Origin: Onchidella celtica
Lineage: Eukaryota > Mollusca > Gastropoda > Systellommatophora > Onchidiidae
Length of the DNA: 64,000 nucleotides
Direction: 5' to 3'
NCBI GenBank assembly: GCA_963931925.1
Contig: OZ007570.1
Location: 43,732,187 to 43,796,186 of the forward strand
Within the stretch, counting starts at the first letter, position 1, and every line of letters starts with the position of its first letter. The notes below the pieces were generated by a model that saw nothing but the letters and a program-made list of their open reading frames with translations, made no database searches and was not told where the DNA came from. Shown here in pieces: positions 12,601 through 24,600 of the stretch. A program made the position numbers and the translations under genes.

Positions 12601-15600
12601 TCTTGAATTCATGAGGGATTTGTCCTAGCAGGGTTCTTTGAATTGCAACAGATGCAGTTTGAAGTTAAACTGATGTAGTAAACAGCTTTAGTCTTCAAAT
12701 GAAAGTTATGTTGAACAAAATCATGGTTGTGCTCCACCCTACTTAAGTCTTGGCTGAAAGGCCAGGAAGTTTGCATGAAGAATGGCAGGAAAATACTCAG
12801 CAATTGATTAAATCTATCATTTTCACAGTGTGATTGTGAAGAAAACAATGACAGCAATAGGTTTAGTGTGCAATAATTTCCTATTACAAAACTTTTCATT
12901 CTGATCTTTTATGATATTTTTCTTTCATTACTTGCATTCTTTGTTCAATTTCCTTCAAATTGATATATAATTTGTTTGATTTGACTAATAAATAATCAAA
13001 GTGATCCATTTTTGTATGTGGGCAGTTTGGAAAAAATCTGTTCAATGTGGAAAAAAAAATTTAAAGAGCTGAGTGAGTTCAGTTCTACTTACATTACTCT
13101 CTTGGTGCTGTGCCTGCAATGCTGGAATATCTCCCAGTGATGGATCTGGCGCATGCAGGAAGACATCCATCTCATTCATCCATTTAATGAGGCCATCCAT
13201 TTGATCCTTGAAAAAGATTGCAAAGACAAGATTCAATTTCAGATCTCATACTTCTGGTCATATTTCGGTCAAAATGGCTATACTGCAAACTACTGGTACT
13301 TGGTCAAAAATTTAGATGTGTTTGACAATAATAGTAACAGTCATGTTACTCTCGCTAATGACATCCACCTTCTTTTACCATTACTGTACCAAATTTGGAA
13401 ACCCCAAAAATCTGTCAGACTTTGTGCTACGAAGCACTGTTATTTCGGTTTCTAACAGACAACATAAATACTTAAATAGACAGCAGATAGATAGTATGAC
13501 AATTTTGAAAAGCTAGAGCTATTTCCATTTGTTTCTGTGAAATGTCATGTGGGTCACCCCTGAACATCATTACGATTTTTTGAGAAACAGCAAAGGTACA
13601 AGAAATTCTACCAAAAATTTCAAGTTTTGCTACCATACTTCAATTTAACAATTTTAAGGTTGTTGAGAAAACTGATGAATCTGAAAGCTATCAGCAGAAT
13701 TGAAAAAAACACCGGACAATTTCATGGCAAAGGTTCAGATACAACAGTCCTACCTGAAACTCCCTGATAATGCTAATATATTTTTCCAGCTTGGCCTGTC
13801 TCTGTTCCAAAGCTGTGGCTACTGCTGTCCACTCCTTGTTGAGCTCATCCAGGTCAGATTGGAGGCTTCCTGCACGATCTGAAGGTGACTTGGAAATGAG
13901 TTCATGACCAGTCTTATTGATGTAGTCTAAGCTTGGTGAATGGTCTTGTAGTTCTTTGTTTAGGTCCTGAAAAATAAATACATGACATACATTTCTTAAC
14001 AAACAAAATAACAAACAAAGGCTACAATGATTGGGTTAATGGGTGAACACAGAAACAAATCGTGTTGACAACATGAGCAATTTCCCTGATTGATGTTGGC
14101 AAAGACACTTTCTAACTTCTGGCCTCCTCAGATTAGAGAGTCTCTTGTAACATTACCCTTATATTTTTGTAATTTTTTTCACATCTTTTTTTCTTTGACA
14201 AAACATAATAATACGATTGTCCTGCCTTTCATTTCAAAATGAAACCTCATATAAATCATTAAAAAGTAAATTCACCTCAAGTCATGTTAAAAAAAAAAAA
14301 AATGAAGACTGATGGTGCTGTGGTCTTTGTTTTCTGAGGACCTCAGCCCTTGGCATTTGCAATGAAGACTGAATGCAGATGTTCTACTTTTAAGTTGAAA
14401 CCAAGCCAAAAGATGCTGGTACATTTTAACAGAGACCCGTAATGGTAAGCAGATACTTTGGAGAGACAGAGCACTAAAAAAGTAATTCAGAGAAAATGTG
14501 AGACACATTTTAACCTTTGCACAATATTCAAACCTCAGATTAAAAAAAACAAACAAAAAAACTTGTCCAACTGGATGCCTTCATCTCATGATTTCCCAAT
14601 GTGCTTGGAAATGTATGTACATGATTTTTACCTTGTAAGTCTCCAACTGAGATGTCATCGTTGCTACAGAAGCCACTTGCACCTTCTCAGCTTTGATTGC
14701 CTTGTCAATGTCCTCAATCCATTTCTTCAACACTGCCATGGCCTCCAGATAAGTTCTTGGTGGGACTTTGTCCAGTGCCTCTATTAACCGTTTCTGTCTT
14801 TGGTCTGTAACATTCATATAGCAGCAAATCAAAATACTAGGCAACAGGCATATACAGTGTTATGTCCCCAACATATGAAAAGCGGGGGGGGGGGAAGGGG
14901 GGGAGAAGAAGGGGGGGTCTGTACGCTTTTCAGTTATGTTATCAGTTATGAAGCAAATAGTTTTGTTTTCAATACTTTTTTTGCAGCAAATTAAGTTGCA
15001 AGATTATACAAAAATCATTGTCCTAATTAAACAGCTGAACAGACCATGCAAAATGCCACTTAAAGTTTCAGAAAATGAAGGACATTCACCATTCTAATAG
15101 CAGTAGGCCTACATCTGTACAAGGAGGCAACCTCAGGACTGAGGTCAAGTGCATGAAAAGTATTTGGGGGAGGGGGTAAAAATCACCAAAACTGAGCTGT
15201 GCATACTTTATGGATGGTCTCATACATGTACTTAGGCCAGAAATTCTTGGTCAAACAGTTTTACAGTAATCATTCTTCACACAAAATCATGACAAGTGGA
15301 CGTCGCACTATCCTAAGCCCTATTTCTGGCATATTTTCTATTGTAAGTAGAAAGTGTTAAGGGTGTTAAGTAAAGTGTTGGTTTTAAGTTACACAGACAC
15401 TTCTTTAAGCTGATGAATTTCAACAAAATCTTCTCTTATGACACCAGCCTCTGATTAGTGAAAACAAAGCCCACCTTATGAGAATGACTTTTTCCAATAA
15501 AAAAAATGGGCACCCAGCCTGAATGACCATTTCGTACTGTTTATGTTAAAAATGGTTCCAGTGACCCAGAAATGCTCTCGTATCGTGGACTTGATACAGC

Positions 15601-18600
15601 ACTGAGAAGACTTAATTTAGAAAAATACAAAGTGCAATAGAGGAAAAAAAATGAGACATACAGAGAACACTGAATCGACTGCCCAGTATGAGGTCTGGTG
15701 CTTTTTCTTCTTTGTAGACAAAGCATATGCAGGTTATTCTTGAAGCAGAAAACTTTTAGGATTTCACAATGGGCAGGTGAACTCTGAAATTCTTTCTTTA
15801 AACCATACATCTTGCCTACAAATGAAATCAACTTTATGTCTTACAATGGTGTACAATAAACATATTTGGCCACCAAAGTTCTGTGTGAGAGATGATGATT
15901 ACCACAAGAATACAACCACTGACCTACACAATTTCATAGATGAAAGATGACATGACTGATGCAGGACATGACAAATTAACAAAGTCTAACAAGAAAACAA
16001 TGGGCCATGTACAAAAAAGGTTTCTAAATCTAGTAGAAAAGCATCACTTCGAGCCATCATACATTAACGCTCTGCTCCGAAAATCCAAGTCTGGAACTTG
16101 CAGCTAGGTACTCGTATTTGTTTAACATTTTACAAATTTTTCGTTTGTTTAATTTTGTTATTTGTTCAATTTTCTATCCTGTTATAACTTTTGTCCTGAT
16201 GAAGATAAATCGATCAAAAACTTGATTTGTTTTTCCTTTTCCTTTGAATTTTATTGTCTTGTTTCTGCATTATTTCTTATGTGAGGCTTTGCTACATACA
16301 ACTGTTTTTTTCTTCTTGCCATATTTTGACTTAGATTCAAGTCTTGCTGCAACCCCATAGACTTTCCATGGTTTTTTGGAATAAATCTATTAGGCTGCTA
16401 ATCTTGGTATAAAGGTAGCAAGGTTAGCAGTCTGCCAGGGGTACCAATGCTTTTTGCATATGACTCAATGACTACTTGAGAAATGTCTGTAACCACAAAA
16501 AGAAACAAAACACAACTAAAGAACAAACAAATAAAATGAGCAATGCTTTTTGTACATGGTTCCATAACTACTTGAGAAATGACAAAAACCGCACACACAA
16601 AAAAAAAGAGTAAATGAACAAAACAAATGAAGTGGGCACAGCTTTTTGTATAATTATGACTCAACAACTATTTGAGAAATGACAATAACCATACAGAAAA
16701 ACAACAACAACAACAACAAAAAATGAATGAAATAGGCAATCAGTAACAAAACCTCACAGATAGAGCTCTATTGGCACAGAAATATGTAAACTCAATGGTT
16801 TCTTCATGATATGAAGAAAAAAAAATGACTGATGACAAAAAACACTACACATTATCAATTCAGTTCTAACTATTATCTGCAGGCCACAACAGTAAACTTG
16901 TGCATCAGACAGTACCACCTAACATTTCCCATGACAAATTGGTAAATTTTGAAAGACTAAAATAGAATATGCCAAGCTTTGTATCATCCCTTCAGTCTTT
17001 GCTAGTCACAACAGGAACAGATTTCTGCCATTCTCTCTCCTTTTCACTGTCTACATAAAACACTAATTTATTGTAATAGAAATTGGCAAACTGTTGAGAT
17101 TTCAGGGGAAACTGACATTAAGCATGTTCAATGATGCTGCTGGGAAAAATCTGCCCCCTGCTTTATGAAATGGAACGGACCCTATGCTAATGGTCCTGTA
17201 AATACTGAACTGTTATACATCATTTATATCAATTTCTTTATCATGACTATTCTTAATGTGATAGAGGCTGTATCATCCATGGAAATGAAAGTTAAGACAT
17301 TGCAAATGTATTGACTACAGCTCTACTAAAACTAAGTGTGCACGTGTGACTTTGTTGAGCAGCAGTCGCATTGTGATCATGACACATTTGTTTTAAATCT
17401 AGGCGAACCCTAGATATTGTTTTGGGAATAAGATTTAGAGTGGCCCGTTTGCATACCAAAACTGATCACAAAAAAATGATGACATAAAAATGAGTTGAAT
17501 AAAAGACATCTGACTTTAGATGTAACATCCCTCTTAGTGTACGTTCAAATTTGGGCTGGAAGCCAATATCTGCATCGAAGCTCAACTAAAATCTCTGTTT
17601 AAGCACTGTGCTGGTGTGAAACAGACACATTTTAGAAAGCTCTAACTTTAAGACATCTGTTTCAGGCATGGTGAATAGCAGTTAACTCCAACAACCAAAG
17701 TTACATCCTTTCATAAGGTCAATCACTGACCTGATTGTCTTCATATTTACTCATTAGTGCAATCCCATTTCAATTTTGACATGAAGGATGTTATATCAAA
17801 ATGATCAAGTCCTATTCAAATCAAATAACATCAGTGTGAGTCACAACTTTTCCTGGCATTCTCCAACTGCATTTATCTCTTGTTCTCAATCATTCCTGAC
17901 TGGATAAAAACATAAGAACTTTATCAAGAGGTAGTCGGCCAAATCCATCTGAAATGTTACAGATCTGCATATTTCAGCCATGGGAAAAATAAGGCAAATG
18001 CTCAGCACTTCATACATTAAAATGTAAAGAATTCAATCTCAAATGAACATGATCACTCTACAAACAGCTTGTGTAAGTTATGCAATGTGCAGAATCAAAT
18101 GTCGGCAGATAAATCATTGCAAGTTGTGACTCATTACATATACATGTATCTACTTGTCAAAGATGAGAATGGCAAATGTTTACTCACAATCCTCACTGTC
18201 TGTTAAGGTTGATGAATGCAAATGGGAATGATGGAACGAATGAATAATGAATGAACAAATGGCCATACCAATGAGATGAGTGGATGGAACCATAAATAAA
18301 AGCTGTCCAAATGAATAACACTTTCATCCAATCATGAGTAAATGATCATGTGAATACAAAGTTGATGAACAGATAAATTGACCTAATATAGTACAAGTTT
18401 TAGATAATTGCTAATGCTGTATGAAATGAACATTATTTCGAAAGGATAAACTTCCCAATTGTAAATGATAATCTCATGTACAAAGAATTGCATCCACTGA
18501 AGAAAGTTATGCAACCCCACCATTTCAATCATGCTAAAAAAAAAAACATGTCACTAATTCAATGAACAAACACAGCAAACATTAAAATGAAAAACTGCAA

Positions 18601-21600
18601 TATGTGCAAATAAAATACCTACCCAAATAAGCGAAGAGCATAGAATATTCAAAACAAACTAAATATGGCAGAGAGCTTTGCAATTTGGGAAAGTGTTAAC
18701 AAATTTGCATTCTAGCACTGACGTGTAATCTCAAATGCATCTGAAACTTTTAAAAATTTCACAGCCAAATAAAATTGCACGTTGAAGTATTTTCACTCCG
18801 TTTTCTTCCCTTTACTAGACAGATAGTGACAATTTCCAGAATTTATCTTTACTTATTGACTAAGCAAAGATAACTTTACTTCTGGAGTTGTGTGGAACTG
18901 GTAGGCATCTGAATCTCATTATCTATGTTAGTGGTTTATTTTGATCTAGAAACAAACTGGGAAAAGAGGAGAGACAATGATATGGTCACCAGCGTCTATC
19001 CCAGTTTGACAGCATGGAATCTTTATCTGTTTCTGGGATGAACTTACAGAGAAGTTATTCTGTTTTGTAGGAATCTTTTCCATGTGAGCATCCTGGCTCT
19101 AAAACAAGGTATAAATACACCTATTTTTCTCCATTTCTTGTGGGAGATGATTTAGTGTTAATTCTTCATTCTGCTGCATTTTTTAAATAAACAACATTCT
19201 CTGTACCTTCACCAAAAAGTGGCTCATTAGTTTAAGCAAGCAGTATGGTGCAAAACCAGAGTTATTTCTGAAAATGTCCATACCTAGTTTGACAAAGGCA
19301 GCCTGCCACTTTTGTGTAAAGTTATCCAAGTCTGTTTTGATGGCCTGAGCTGTGTCGTACTGCCGGACAATCTGCTCACCAAATATGCGCAGCCTGTCGA
19401 TGCGTTCCTGATGGGCTTGCATGGCCTTCACTTTCACCTGCATGATCAAAATTGAGTCAGAAAGGATCTATAAGCCAAGTGTATGAAAATGCTGATGTTT
19501 ATTTTCTAGCAAAGGTGGATAGTGTTTCAAGAAAAGCTTCCATTTCCTGATACACATCCAAAGTTCTACAATTGCTACACTAAAGATCCATCAATCTTAG
19601 TTTAGAAAAAAGAGTATGTCCAAGTTCACCATTGACAATATCTTATGGTCAAGAAAGTAACAAAGTAATATCGATCCTTTTGTTTATACACTACGATTGG
19701 CTCCTGCCAATTTTGCATCTCTAAATGTTGCAGTTTTGAAAAACAACAGCCAGCTGATACAACAAGCCACAATTATAAGTTAGACTAGCCAGGGGTGGGA
19801 AGTTTGGTAAACTAGAAACAAATAAAGATACCGTCTACTAAGATCATTCATCTATGACAAAACTTCATATGTAAAGGTACAATTTTGAACATTTTAATCT
19901 TTCATACCTTGCACTGATCCAACTGACGTGTAATTTCAGGTGCATCATCTGCAGTGTTCTCAGCCGAATTGATCCATTTCTCATAAACTGCCATCAAGTC
20001 TTGAAGTGCTGACAATTCTGCATAAAATTTCTTCATCTCAAAATTCAAGTCCACTGTGGTCTGTGTATCTGCCAGTTTGTCATTCAGCTTTTCCCATCTT
20101 TCCTCCAGGCCTTTGATAACAATAATCATTTTGTCCTGGGGTTCTCCAGCTGTAAGATTGAAGAAGAAAACATTAATGTTCTGATACTCTGCTAGATTTT
20201 AAGAAAAGTGAAAAAAACTGACACCTGAAACGTGCTGAAGGAAAAAAAAATGCATTTATTTGGGCTTGCAGAGCAAATTAAAGAGAGAGAAAAGGTCTAT
20301 TCGAGCATTTAGAATATGTTCATGTTCAAATATTTGTGACTACCTTTAACTAATTTTTAGTGGCAATGATTTTCCTGGTATTCACTTGCTTTTTTATTTG
20401 TGATGGAGACAAGAAAAGATAGGGGCAGGACAGATAATGCGGCAAACTATAATTTACATGTAGACATTGTCTGTTCCCTTACTTGCTAAATGTCTCATAG
20501 CCATCTGAGTTCGGTTGCCTATTTCATGCAAAACCTGAGATGACAGTATTCGTAATGATTTTGAGCAAGAAAACAGTCTCACCAATTTTGAGTTCTGTAA
20601 GAATGGTCTGTCCCAAGGTAAGAAGCCTTTGAACATCAATCTGATGCTGCCTGATGGAACTCTCTGTATCCTAATGGAAAAAAAAGTCAGTTTACAGAAT
20701 CGACGTTAACTATTATCACCGTCTTCAGCCTTTGGTTCTTTAAAGCATCTACACTCATTCTCAAAATGCCCTGTTATTATGAGTTGATAATAATTACAAA
20801 ACTGTGTCACAGAATAGCATGCGAAAAATATATAGTCTCACTTATTACATGTAGGCCTATAATATAATTAATCAGCAACTCCAGTTAATACAATTACACC
20901 AGCTCTGTAGGTTTATTCTTTTTTTTACGTGTGATGAATGTCACTGACATTTATTTCTTTCATTTTAGGTGCTAAATTATTGACGCCATGTGGATAATTC
21001 AGACCCAAAAAAAATTCTGAACTAAATCTTGGTAAAACTGAATGGAAAATACTACATGCTGATGAAATTTAATTAATACTCACAATAGAAAACAATTATT
21101 CGTCATCGAATAAATAATCATTTTATTAGCTATTGAGTGATTCATATCCCTAGCTAATAATTTCCATGCATGAGAATTGTTTCTACATCATTCTGAGAAT
21201 ATTCTGTGAAGAAAGTCATACCTGGATAAGAACACGTTGTTCCTCCACAGTGAAAGGTTCCTGTGGATTATCTGCCACTAGCAGCTGAAGGGTGGACTCT
21301 GTTCTATCCATCCAGTCCAGAAGGTTCTTCAGTTCAAGGTCAAATTCAGAACGAGATGCTGATTCTACTCGTCGTTTATTGGATGATGAAGGTGGAGGTG
21401 CTGCGGTGGCTGTTGCTATCTCAGCCTCTATCATATCCTCTTCATAATATTCAGAGACCTTTGAAAGTTCCACTCCTGAATCTGCAATCTACAAAATAAA
21501 AATGCAATAATCTTCTCATTCTTCTAAAGCCATTCCCCATTCTAATTCATGTCCTAAAAACAATTTGTAAATCAACGTTTATATTTATTTCTTAATGCTA

Positions 21601-24600
21601 TAGAACTAAACAATATGTTCCATTTAAATTTCTTCATAAGTGTTTGTACATATAAGCAGTGTTCTTTCAACTGACTTGAAGATAAGTTATCAGGCTGCTA
21701 ACAAGTGTACACGACAACAACAAAAAAATAAAATAACCCAATGTCCTCTGTTGAGGAAAACAAGTTCTAAAAGATAAAGGAAAATAGTAAACTATTTTTA
21801 AAGATCACAGAAAATCTGTGCAGGTGTACAGGTAATTCACAACTACAAGACCAGACCTTTTTACTTTGTGATTCCATATCTTGGACCAGTTTCTCCCATC
21901 TTTCTTGAAACTCTTCAAGCATAGTAGAAATTCTAGTAATGGCTTCCTGGTTGTCCACTACTGTAACAATCTGTTGCCCACACTCATTCAAGGCATCGAA
22001 ACGCCGCACTTGTTCCACCATGTCATTTTCAATAGACTGAAAAAAACAGAATACTAAATGTAAATGAATTGGAAAACAATGAAACCTACACTGCATCCAA
22101 ATCTAGCCATACAAATGTTCATGCTGGTAGCCAGGTTTGTATAGAAATCAGGGACATACAGAAAAAGCTTAAATTATTGGATCGGTTAAGGCTGTAGATA
22201 TAACAGTAGAACATGTCCTACTGTGAGACAGAATTTGAATACATTTCAGAGACTGAATTTATCATGAGTTCATGTCAGCTCTTTATAATATCTCTCCCCA
22301 TGGACATAATCAACAGTGCCAATTTACAGAACAGAACGAGACATGTTGATGGAAATTATCATGTGGCACCGTTGATTAAATTTAGAAATGGTCTTAGTTG
22401 TCGGTAATGAGAATACTTTCTTTTAAAATGATTTATGTGCATAATTATTTCTAGGTTATAAAATAGCGGATTTTATATGATATTCTGACTGTGTGGATTT
22501 CACGGAATGTAAAAGAGTTCGTTGTTTTAATGACTGTGACTGTGAGTGTTAGAAGCAAGCAACAAAGGAGTTAGTTGTGATTTGACTCGAAGCAACAAGT
22601 GAGTAGTGAGTGGTCTAGTAAAATAAATATGGGACGGAAATGCTCCGTATATGGCTGCAAGACTGGCTACGAAAGCCAGCAAAAGGACGATAAAAAAGTA
22701 ACCGTGTATGGGTTTCCAAAAGGCACAGATGAGCGCCGCAACTGGATCTCTAGCTTACCAAATAAACTTTCTTTTGAAAGTGTGACTGACTATATGGGTG
22801 TATGTGCCCTTCACTGGCCCCCTAACGTTAATTTGATTCGGCGTGGCAAGTATCTTGTGCCGGCCGTATCACCGTCAGTGTTTGAAAATGTGCCTCCTTC
22901 TTGCATACCTCCCCGTCCCAGTAATCCTCGGCCAACAACAAAATCTACGAGTGATCGCAGAACAATGGATATTGATGAAATGAATACTTTCCGGGAACAG
23001 GACTCGTTTGCAACGGCTTCTTTTTTGACAATCCTTCAAGCAAAATTACAGCTTTATGGCCTTGTCGGTTGTGACACTGAGAAAAAGAGATTTGTGCTGA
23101 TGAGTAAGGACAGACAAGGGCCAGTTCTCGCATTTTCTATATATTTTCAACTTGTTTCAGCAGACGATAACACACAGTTCACACGAAGCATACATTTTGA
23201 TGCGTACCAAAGCCTGAAGCAAATATTTCACCCGTTATTTCCTAAGGGACACATCACCTCTTGGAGCCAGTTGGACGAGCTCCTCCGATATGTGACGACA
23301 ATTCCTGAAGACGCCTCTATTGACGACAAAAAAGAGGAATTTATTCAGCGGCAAATAAATCTACTAAATGCAGCAAAAACTCTCGCCTCTATAGTGCAGA
23401 TGATCTTTGCCTTGCCTTTTCATGGTACGCGAGAACGCGCGCTCTCTACTCCGAACTAAGGCAACACCTCCAGCTACCTTCAATAACAACGCTTCGAAAG
23501 ATAACACGTGCGGCAAAAAACACAGATGACAGTGTTTTTTTCATAAATATATTTAATGATCAGGAGGAGAGAAGCAGAGGATGCATCATCCTAGTTGACG
23601 AGGTTTATGTAAAAGCTTCGTTGACTTACAGTGGAGGGGTGATGTTTGGCCATGCTGTGGATGACCCCACACAAAAAGCCACGACACTCTTGTGTATTAT
23701 GGTCAAATGCCTGTTCGGGTCGCAAAAATTCGTTGCCAAATTGTTGCCATGCTGTGCCCTTACAGCAGAATTTCAGTTTGAGAATGTTCGAAATGTAATA
23801 ACATCTTTGGAAAACTGTGGTGCTAGGGTGCTTGCAATTATAAATGATAATAATCGTTTAAACCAAGCTTTTTAAAAAAAGTTTACTCCCTTCAACCCGA
23901 CAGCGAAATGGGTTGTTCATTCATTAAACGACCCGTCACAGCCTTTATTTTTGATGTACCACCCTGTGCACATTTTGAAAAACATCCGAAATAACTGGAT
24001 TACTGATAAAACCCAAACTTTAAAGTTTCCAGTGTTAGGGTCATCAGCTGGTGAGTTTAAATTAGCCAGGTGGTCAGACTTGAAGGAGCTGTTTGGGAAG
24101 GAGGCACAGTCGCTTGTAAAGTTATCCAAGCTGACAAAAGCAAGCGTATATCCCACAAGTGTTGAGAGGCAGAAAGTATCGCTCGCACTGAGTGTATTCT
24201 CGGACGAAACAAGTTCAGCCTTAAAAACCTCTGAACACAGCAATGATTCTTGGAAAGACTCTGCAGTTTTCATCGATCAGGTTATTAAGCGCTGGAAGCT
24301 ATTAAACTGCAAAACACCTAATCAGAAAATCCACCTGAAAGACCCCGATCGCCTCGCAATCAATTCAGCTGAGGACGGCGTGAAAGGTTTTCAACTTTTA
24401 CAAGACTGGGCATCTTTAGCTGCTGCCATGCGACCAACTGGAGTGAGACTGGCCTGTTTTACCAAAGACACTTCCGAAGCCTTAGAATGGACATGCAAGT
24501 GTGTAACCGACCTCTGTCGTTATCTCTTGTCTACCCCGTCACCCTACAGACACTCATACGTGTGCATAGGTTTCTTTCAACAAGATGACTTAGAAAGGCA

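Larger units (their letters stand above)
11497..14631 (-). other. Dystrophin introns between E11 and E15
   Basis: These introns are 11,497-12,005, 12,333-13,092, 13,207-13,753 and 13,967-14,631. About 11,700-11,790 is a G-rich degenerate run on the plus strand ('gggataggttagggataagg'). The remainder is plain AT-rich sequence. Confidence 0.7.
14805..19283 (-). other. Dystrophin intron between E10 and E11 (4.5 kb)
   Basis: This AT-rich intron contains a G-run cluster (14,883-14,920), a 96-bp tandem repeat (16,445-16,735) and GAAT-like degenerate simple sequence around 18,225-18,320. I find no coding potential beyond chance frames. Confidence 0.75.
20150..21856 (-). other. Dystrophin introns around E7 and E8
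   Basis: These introns are 20,150-20,582, 20,671-21,221 and 21,489-21,856. They are AT-rich, and I see nothing notable apart from pyrimidine tracts before the acceptors on the gene strand. Confidence 0.75.

Noticed and set aside
16190..16240. 'cctgatgaagataaatcgat' resembling the 3' end of Penelope-like elements
   Set aside because: No GIY-YIG or reverse-transcriptase coding remnant lies upstream; a short motif alone is not enough.
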